Shown here in pieces: positions 55,401 to 64,000 of a stretch of 64,000 bases of DNA. The position numbers and the translations under genes were made by a program. The notes below the pieces were generated by a model. That model was not told the DNA's origin. It saw only the letters and a list, made by a program, of their open reading frames with translations, and searched no databases. Source of the DNA: Casuarius casuarius (lineage: Eukaryota; Chordata; Aves; Casuariiformes; Casuariidae). The DNA lies in NCBI GenBank assembly GCA_003342895.1, contig PTFA01000340.1, forward strand, positions 186,001 to 250,000, in the 5' to 3' direction. Every line of letters starts with the position of its first letter. The first letter of the stretch is position 1.

Positions 55401-58400
55401 ACTGCCTTTTTCCAGGAGTTTCCTCTATTGAGTAATTTCTACAGGTTTACTTCAAAAACCATATAGGAGGTCTACAGAGGCCATTTTCGGATACCCTGTG
55501 GTCAGTACCAGCAGCAGCTGAAGGTCCCAAGGGGTGGTAGGGCTTCTGGGGGATGAGGCTTCCCATCTTCCCAACCTCTGTCCCCACACACTGCTCCCTG
55601 GTGGGGATGAATTATGGTGAAGGAGACTGATCCCACAGCAGCGCTGCAGCCTCAGCAGCCCTCTCACAGCCCTCCCTAGATGTGATCCTTCCACGCCAGC
55701 TCCAGAAATCTCCATGGTTTATTTCAGGAGAAACTCTGGAAACGGTTCTGCTGTCCCCATGGGACCTGAACACTGCATGCATCCCTGCTTCACAGAGAAA
55801 TCACACCTGTCAGAAAAATAAGCAACTAATAACCATTCTGTTTTATTCTACCACAGTTAAGAATACAATGAAGATGAGGAGAGTGAAGAAAAAACAAATA
55901 AGGTGCTGCCAGTAATCCACCTGCTCCTTCAACCCTAATCCTAGCTGTCCTTAGCAGTTCCCATGCTGCAAAACTGACTCCAGATCTGAGCATCCTTCGA
56001 GCTGAATGCCAGGGCAAGTGCCAGGACACGGCATGGATGCAGCTGCAGGGCTGGTTCCCGCTGGACACCTTGTCTCCTACGTACATCATTAGAAGAGCAG
56101 CCTTGAGTTCTGGCCAAGTTCCATTTATATACCTTCTGCATGAGTACAAGAGACTTCAAAACCCTTTTGAAGCCTCCTGCTGCTCTTCATTTTTATCAGA
56201 GTTAGCTAAGTTTATCATCCTTTTGGGTCAACGTGACAGAAAGTGCAAGGAGCCTTGGCACTGATGCTGAAAGCCCTGTGTGTGATGGTGTACGAGGACT
56301 GTGTTCTTGAAAAGAGAGTATAAGAGAACGCTTGGTTAAATCAAATGTTTTCTGCAGCCTGAAACAAAAATTTTGTTTAAACTCTGACCCACTTTAACAG
56401 GAGGAGAGGGTACGAATCACCTGACGAGATGTAGACAGTTAGAATATAACCTCTATGGCTGAACAAAGTATTTGGGCTTCCCAAACTTTTAATGGCAAGA
56501 AGCAGATGACTTTAATAAAAGATAAACCTCCTGATGGGAGACATCAAAAAGGGGTTAAACAAACTGTGCTCCAGCAGCATTTCTCTCTCCACTGATGAGA
56601 AAGGACATCCAGTCAATTGGCTCGGATGCAAACATCTCTGCCGACATGACTCCAGGCTGAGAAGATGAAAACCACCCAAAACAATTCAAAATTAAGAAAA
56701 TTCGAGGCAGTTTCAAAGTTCTTCCTGCTTCTTGGAAAGTTGCAGTTAGAAAAATATCACTGCCAAATACTTCACTAGCAAAAAGGTGGCACGCTTCAAA
56801 ACCAAATGATTTACCATGTGCCGCCTTCTCTCTAGCTCTCCCTGACCTCTAAGCGCTGAAGCATGCAGCCGTGGCAATCCAGGAACCATCTGTCCCCTCC
56901 CCCCGTTTTGCTCACTCAGGTGACAAGATGACAAATCTGACAGCTTGCTAGAAAACCAGCTTCATTTAACTGGAAAAGCAACAACTTGATGATTTTTCTT
57001 GATAACTCCCTGGAGGTTGCAAGAGAACAAGCTAACTTCACCTCTTTGAGATACTGCTGCAGGTCCCTAGATCACAGATAGAGGATTTGTGTGCCAGCAG
57101 CAATGCAGATTCCTTTCCAGATACCGAGGATTTGAAGGACATCTGAGGTGGCCAAGTATTTAGTATATCATGTCCTAAAAGGTGCAAAGTGGGTAACATG
57201 ACAGAACAGGTCAACAAATCTGCATTTGCTGGATGGACGTACTCCCCTGGATCCGGCTGGGCTCGTTGAAGGTATGGTCTCTCCACCTGCCAACCTCAGC
57301 CGACATTCAGGAGTTTATTAGCCCTCTTAACCTGTCTGAAGAGCTGCCTGTGTGACAGTTTCCAACACTGGTGGTCTGAGTCAAAATGAACCATGCTAGC
57401 TGATTAGAGAGTGCCATCACAGGCAGCATTCGTGGCAGATCTGAGAGGAAGGGAGGAGAAGGCACTGTGACAAGTAGCCAGTGGAGGCAACTTGCACAAC
57501 TGGAGTTAAAGCCATCCCAGTTGACTTTGCACATACAATCCTTCTGGCAGCAGAGATGCAAGGAAAAAACTGCCAGAGAGGATAAAATCTTGGGCCGATA
57601 CAGATGTTTAATACCTGTCCATCCATGACATTTCTGTGTGTGTAGCCTGCAGAGTCTGAGCACTAGACCTTTACAGAGTTATTTCAGATGCAGAGAGCAG
57701 CACAGGGAATTATAGAAGTGGTTTTAAGAATCTGGCTTCAGGAGCGTAAGAAATGCTGTGAAGAGTTTAGGGCTGGCTGCTGCTGCTAACATGCATCCTA
57801 CTTTGCAAGATGTGCTGGGTCTCCTAGGGTCTTCAAGACCTAACTAGGGGGGGAAGGCTTACATGTTCCTGTACTCAGACGGCTACGCCAGCCACATCAT
57901 GTAAGCCAGACGAGGGAGAAACACATCCCACGTCCAGTTCAAGGTTAGGTAGAAGTAACACACAACCCTTAGAAGGCAGATATGTCAAGGGACTTTCAAC
58001 AAATCACAGAGTATAATGCAGATTAATGACTTCAGACATGGAAAAAGGATTAGAAATCAGAACATAGCATATTTGGGGGTAAGCTTAGCCAGGAGCCCTT
58101 CTGAATGTAAAAGAATAACTAGAGGACAAAACCAACAACACAGCTCGACAATAGATCAAGCCATGAGAAAACAGACCTTGCCAAGTTAGCAAGCCTACTC
58201 CATTTTACAGCTGAGGAAGGACTACTGCAGACATGAAATAGGAGTGAGATTGCAGCTAGCAATACCATGTAACCATTGGCTTTGAAGCCAAAAGTGAACC
58301 AATCTCCTTTTGAAGTATAAAAGATAGAAAACAGCTTCATTCCCATAAATATGTATATCCTCATGGAAGAAAAGACTGGTGGAATGAAGAATGTATATGA

Positions 58401-58553
58401 ATACATGGTAGGCAAAGGCAAAGAATGACATAAAAGCTGCCTTTAGAAGCTTCACTGCCAAAAAAGGAAGGGAAGACAGGTGGAAACCCACTACAGACAA
58501 CGCAAAAGACCCTGGCTTAGCACCCCTCAGGAGTCTGTTCCTACAGCGTTCAA

Positions 58554-58756
58554 GCCAGGCTGAGCACTTTGTGCATTGGTTTCAGCACACGTCATGTCAT
58601 TACCCAGCTCATTATGGCTTCCAAAATTAACAGAGCACCCGCACCACTGTCTTGGGGGGAAAAAAGCCCAAATACAGCTGAGCCCCCAACTCCTGCTAGA
58701 GCTAAATGAATAAATCATCACTCGAGCGAGAAGCAGTGGTGTCTGGGGCCAAGCTT
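58554..58756 (+). repeat. Left arm of a 203-bp inverted duplication
   Basis: This stretch (starts gccaggctgagcactttg, ends tctggggccaagctt) is the reverse complement of 63751-63953. By direct comparison I find three mismatches and no indels over 203 bp, about 98.5% identity. Similarity stops abruptly on both sides, with no target-site duplication, no clear terminal inverted repeats and no poly-A. It does not resemble CR1. A lineage-specific inverted duplication, inversion-breakpoint copies or a misassembly are all possible. Confidence 0.95.
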
Positions 58757-61700
58757 CACCTTGTGGGCTTCTAACTTGCTCTCTCCACTCCCAAGCTATT
58801 CTGCCCTGGGCCCAAATCTCCTGGTAGCAACTTCATCAGAAGTGTTTCGATTTCAATAGACCACTTGGCTTCTACCAAAAGGGTGTTTTGTTGATAATTT
58901 CCTGAGCTGCTCTGATTAAAGACACACTTCACCCTCACCTTCCCAAGATCTCAATATGATTCACAACCAAGGAAGCTTCTTTAGTCAAAAGCTTGCTTGT
59001 ATTTACTGTCTTGCAATTGGAGAACACAGTTATATAGGAAGAAATGTTATTAGTATACCAAGTTTATTTTGATGATTGAATAACTAATAGCCTGGCGTCT
59101 GCGATTCCTTCCTCAGTAAAAGTTGTAATGAGCAAGTATATAGAATCGTAGTGGACTGTATAGGCTCTTGTCCACATTTTAAACAAGGTCTGACAGCTGA
59201 AAAGGCTGTTTGATACACCCTAAGAAGCTACGAAATCATTCAGTGGACCATTTGCAACACAAGATTCAGCATATGTCTTGAGTTTTGAAAGTTCTTGACA
59301 GCCTTTCCAACTGCATGACATAATCTAAAAGAGCTTAAATACTCAATTTTGGGATACAAAAAGGAAATTGGTAATTTGGCAAATAATTTAGGCAAATTCA
59401 CTTCTGCACTTACTAAACAATCAACCCTCTGTTGCAGAAATGACGAGCCGAAATTCAATGAGTATTCACTTAACAAAGTTTACAAAAGTGCTAGGGATAA
59501 AGTCATGGGAGATTCATACAGAGGAACATCTGGTCTCCACTCAACAATAAAAAGATGCTTTGTGATTTTCACTGGATAGCTAATGGTTTTACCAAAGATT
59601 TGTTAACTGCTTCATTCAATTTCTATCTCAACTCCCGCACTTAGTTAATGAAAAAATCAGGCAAAAAAGTAACAAAAAATGTCAAGACGGGTACCTGTAA
59701 TACCCACTTCTCCTCTCTGCTTGGTTTGCCTATCAATATTTAGATTCAGCTTTTCAAAAATTGTATATAAAATGCACAAAATGAATTAGAAGTAGAATTC
59801 GAGCCTAAACAACAGGGAGATATGTTTTGAATTACAAATACAAAATTAGCTTGAAAGTGGAGCTGAAGCTTCTGCATTTCAAATTATTGCAGAAAATGTA
59901 TTGAATTCTGCAAAGATCAGAAAGATAGAGCATCAGAGCCCAATGACAACCGAAGGGGGAGAAATCAATCCAAGGGGAGCTTGACTTGTATTATGACCAC
60001 ACTACAGAGTTTAGCTTTACTAAGCCAAAATACTGCAGAACATGATTTTAATCTGAAATATTAATCAGCAATAAAATGCATAAATTATGTCTTCAAATGG
60101 CTCTTCCTCCAGATTGCCTGTTACTTGAGACTGAGAAATGACTGTTCATAGTGAGTCTGTGCAGCTAGGTTTAGTGCCGCCATCAGTGCCTTCATAACAC
60201 CCCAAGAATTTGGCAGCAACACAGTGACTTAGCAGAAGCATTGTTATTTGGAAGAAACAGCCAAACAAGAGACTACCCATGGAAATATCCTGGGTTGTAA
60301 GATGCACCTTGGCTTATTTTTCACCATTCCCACTTGTTCCCCAGCTCCAAGGAGACTTTTCCCACATTGTGTATCTATTTGGCTCATCAGCTTCCTTGCA
60401 CTAGTTGCTTACTTCCTTTCTATCGCCACTCCACTTCTGATCCACTTCTGACCCACTGTTGTGTTCACAGCTAGGGTGCCGGCTCTAATCTTCCACCTAC
60501 AGCTTACTGATGCCAGCACGCACCAGGTGCCAGTTACTTCCCAAATGGGTCCTGCTCTGAAAAGCAGAAGGCTGGGGGGGAAAGGGCAAGCAAATCACAC
60601 ATGAAATGAGCTCACTCATTCTTGGCAATCCCAGAGTACAGCATTCAGAGGGACGGAAATACTCCCGGGCAGAGTTTGCTGAGGAGAAAGCAGCTTGGCC
60701 AGGAGATGAGCAAGACAGGCACAGACGTACTGAACATCAGACTGGATGGAGGCAGCGTGGGCTGGAAGGGAGAGAAAGCTGGATGCAAATAGCAGGACGA
60801 GGGATTTAGAAGCAGGACAGCGTGGGGGAGGGCCAAGAGCCATTTGTCTCCATGGCCAAGGATGGGGAGAGAGGCAGGTTCACATGGAGGGGAAGAGCTC
60901 ATGGAGAAACCTGAGAGGAAGGAAACCTCTTGCCCATACAAGGGGGAGGAGAAGATCACAGTGAAGGTCACTGATTTTCTCTTCTCATACAGCAGCAAAG
61001 GACTGCTCTGGCACAGCACACCCAGCCACCACCCGCCCCTCCTGCCTCAGCACACTATTTCCACAATAATCAAAGAAGTTAGTGATGCCCTGGATGGGAT
61101 CTCCCATTGCATCTCATCCAAGGTTCCCCAGCCCCAACCCAGCCTTGGAAAGGGGCTGTGATACAAGGAGAGCCCATCAGGCCTGAAGCCTCCCTTCATT
61201 CCCCAAGCATGCAGCTCCCTCCAAATGGGACTTTGGAGGATGGACCTAAAACTCCATGGAGTCTCTGAAAACCTACACCCAGACACTGCACTGGGATGTA
61301 CCGTGCAACACGGCCTCTAGCTAGAGAAGGGCTACTTACACAGGCAGGATGGGGCAGGAGCCTGCCACCCTGGGGCTGTAACACCCATCTCCGGGACAGG
61401 AGGTACCCGCTGATTTGGACCGGGGCCCGGCATCTCTAAGCAAGGTGCTCAGGAGTCAGCAGTGCCAGAACAACCTGCTCAAGGGCAAACTCTCCTGCCA
61501 CCCACTCGCCACGGGTTAGAGCCCATCCCAGTGCCCGTCAGGAGAGACACTTGTCAAAGCTGTTTAAATATTTACTCCTCTGGCTCCAAGCTGATCCTGC
61601 CCCCCTTTCTAGTACCCTTCCACCATCATGCCTGCTCCCTCTTTCAGGATCTTGTGCTGGAGAGAGGGCAATGAGACTGCTGCAAATGAATGATAACGAA

Positions 61701-61767
61701 ATACTGAGCCTGCTATTAAGTGCCTTTCCTCTCCCATCATGCCCCCAAAAACTCAGCTCCCAGCTCT

Positions 61768-61793
61768 GAGGATCAAACGCGAGGATCAAACGC
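61768..61793 (+). repeat. Perfect 13-bp tandem duplication
   Basis: The unit gaggatcaaacgc occurs twice head to tail. It is probably a replication-slippage duplication in intron 1. Confidence 0.9.
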
Positions 61794-63750
61794 TATAGCA
61801 GCTGGGCTTGAATTCCCCATTGCTGTAAATCCTGAGCACATTTAAAATATTTTCCCCACTCTCAGCTACTGCAAGGATGGAGATTCTTCTGCATTTTCAC
61901 ACGCAGCTCAAAAACACAAGCTGTGTGTGCGCGGTCCCAGGCTGCGAACGCGGGGCTGCAACATCTCTGCCACAGGAGAACTAATGGGAGCTTGCAACCT
62001 CGGGAAGAAAGCAGGCTGAGGCACGAACTGCAGGCATGAGAAAGTCAGGAAGGCAAAAAAACCACACGCCTCTTGGGTGCCCTTACGCTATCTCCACTTA
62101 AAACCTCCTCCGGGGGCTGCAGGGGCAGGCAGCTCAGACGCCAGCTCAACGAGCGCTTTGCACGTGAGGAGGGGGTACCCTGCAATGTTTTACTGCCCCA
62201 TCCACCCAGAAGACTCTCTGCAGAAACCAGCCTGCGCCGCAGCCACAGGTTCGGACGCCGCGTGCGTTCAGGATGGCGGCTGGTGGGCCAGGTCCCCCAG
62301 ACCTGCTGCCCTGCAGCCCAGCCACTGCTCAGCCCTGGGACAGAGAGGAGGGCAAGGAAGGGAGGAGATGCTTGTAGGACTCAGAGATGCTGATGCAATA
62401 TGGACCTCGACACAGCCAGGAGAAGCTGCAGGGAGGAAACGCTGGAAGTGCCAGCATGACTTAACAGAGCATTGTGGGGCTTTTCAGTTCTCCTAGGGGC
62501 AAGCACAGTCTGAGGATGCCACGCAGCTGAAAGCAAGGTGCTTGGGACAACCCTGCAAGCACTGATCCATGTCTGCTCTCTCTCAGATCTGTATTTAGGT
62601 ACTGACATGCAAAGGGAGTGATTTTAATAAATCCTGCTGCAATGGGCTATAAAAAATCTACTCTGACATTTAAGCCATTTTCAGTGCTGAAATATATATT
62701 TAGTAACCTCACTATATGTCTAGATTTGGAAAACACTACCTTTAGTAATGCAAGAGGATCTCTAATAAGTGATAATAAACCCCTTGAAGAAACACACACT
62801 GGAGGGCAAGCATGAACCCTCCCTTGGCCTCAAGCGAGCACCCATTTGCCTTGCCTATCCCATTAGGGAAACAGCCAAGTTTCAGAGGATGGTCTCTGCT
62901 TTTACACAGCTCGGTCATCAAACCTAGCCGCTGTCTCTTGAGCTAGCTGTGTGGTGGGAGAAAAGGAGAACCTCTGGACAGCTGGTAGACAGTGCTTTGA
63001 GATAAAAGACATCGCTGTAAAGCTGGGGTCTCCACATCTCAGCTATACTTCTCTTCAAATTCGTAATATTTAAGCTTTTTGGTTGGAGGGGTGGGGGGGC
63101 ACCAGAAAAGCAGGGAACTTCCTACAGAAGCCAGAGCAAAGATCTAGCTTCAGCTTTTCTCTTGGCAGGATTTTCCAAGGCTTCCTCTCCTTTCAAAGAG
63201 CCAGAGGGACAGGAGATTGAGAAGAAGGGGAGAACTTCTCATGGGCAGATCTCTGGGAAAGTTACACCACTTGGTGGCATCGTCCTCCAAAGCTTCTGCA
63301 AATGGGGACAGTTTGCATAATTGGTATTGCGGTGATTAGAAGCATCAAATTATCTTCCGTAGCATACAACAAATAACGCTAATGGTAGGGATAATGTCAA
63401 GCAGAATTACACTGGATTTTAAACAGCACTGATAGTACATGTTAAGCAGACATATAATTAGCACTGTGGCGCCTTGATAATATTAATAACATAGCTAATT
63501 ATACTGATATAAATAGCAAGATTAATTGTCACAAAACATCAGTATCAGCTTCTCAAAGGCATCCCTCAAACCATGCCACTGTTTGTCAGCGCTCTGGCAT
63601 AGGGGCCGTAAGAGACAACAGCAAAACGTTTCTGAGCCCAGGAATTAAGCTGTTGCCTTGCTCTGCCGGCCTTGTCAGATAACTGCAAGCAGGGAACGGA
63701 CCGCCAACAGCCTGCTGTATGCGCACCGTTAGATTAAAACCCCCTCCAGC

Positions 63751-63953
63751 AAGCTTGGCCCCAGACACCACTGCTTCTCGCTCGAGTGATGATTTATTCA
63801 TTTAGCTCTAGCAGGAGTTGGGGGCTCAGCTGTATTTGGGCTTTTTCCCCCCCACGACAGTGGTGCGGGTGCTCTGTTAATTTTGGAAGCCATAATGAGC
63901 TGGGTAATGACATGATGTGTGCTGAAACCAATGCACAAAGTGCTCAGCCTGGC
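63751..63953 (-). repeat. Right arm of a 203-bp inverted duplication
   Basis: Inverted copy of 58554-58756, 4,994 nt away. It differs at one transition (in the cacacRtcatg segment) and at two sites around the G-run (gtcKtggg and a G/A change at the G/A-run boundary). The flanks, cctccagc on the left and gtctacaa on the right, do not match those of the other arm. The arm ends only 47 nt before the end of the window, but the loss of similarity is seen within the window. Confidence 0.95.
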
Positions 63954-64000
63954 GTCTACAACATCATTACTGCTGCCGCCCCGGAGGTCGCCTTCTTGCA

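Noticed and set aside
62271..62376. ATG in a favourable-looking context (ggatggcgg) within the CpG-rich patch, plus strand
   Set aside because: The frame closes after about 34 codons, is antisense to MID2 and shows no domain.

Overview
The window is vertebrate nuclear DNA, most likely from a bird. The interspersed repeats I can recognise are CR1-type LINE fragments, with no Alu, L1 or tRNA-SINE seen. The only gene supported is a spliced one whose five small exons, read on the minus strand, encode a contiguous stretch of the midline family E3 ligase MID2 (TRIM1). No bacterial-style gene, CRISPR array, operon or RNA gene is present.

Layout, in transcription order (right to left): 38438-38533 (coding exon 2, 96 nt), 22922-23029 (exon 3, 108 nt), 10399-10547 (exon 4, 149 nt), 8721-8848 (exon 5, 128 nt) and 7368-7511 (exon 6, 144 nt). 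The exon lengths and intron phases (0, 0, 2, 1, 1 after exons 2 to 6) fit together into one open frame of about 208 codons. It runs from the coiled coil through the COS box into the first half of the fibronectin type III domain. The RING/B-box exon 1 was not found up to position 64000, and the exons for the second half of FN3 and the PRY-SPRY domain were not found below 7368. The whole window therefore appears to lie inside the gene, and about 99% of it is intron.

The introns hold two related CR1 fragments (about 2545-3172 and 6700-7170), an older CR1 fragment (about 34990-35770), a CA-rich microsatellite near 43.9 kb, several homopolymer runs, and a 40-N gap embedded in poly-G at 29695-29753. 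The most unusual structure is a 203-bp inverted duplication (58554-58756 and 63751-63953). It has three mismatches and no indels, and it brackets a 5-kb segment. This may mark a recent small inversion, or an assembly fault. Several AT-rich, homeodomain-motif-rich stretches look like conserved non-coding elements, but that cannot be proved from one sequence. A near-consensus competing donor 4 nt downstream of the exon 2 donor would, if used, place a stop codon early in exon 3.

I did not find a previously undescribed gene system. The remaining open frames look like chance frames in non-coding DNA.
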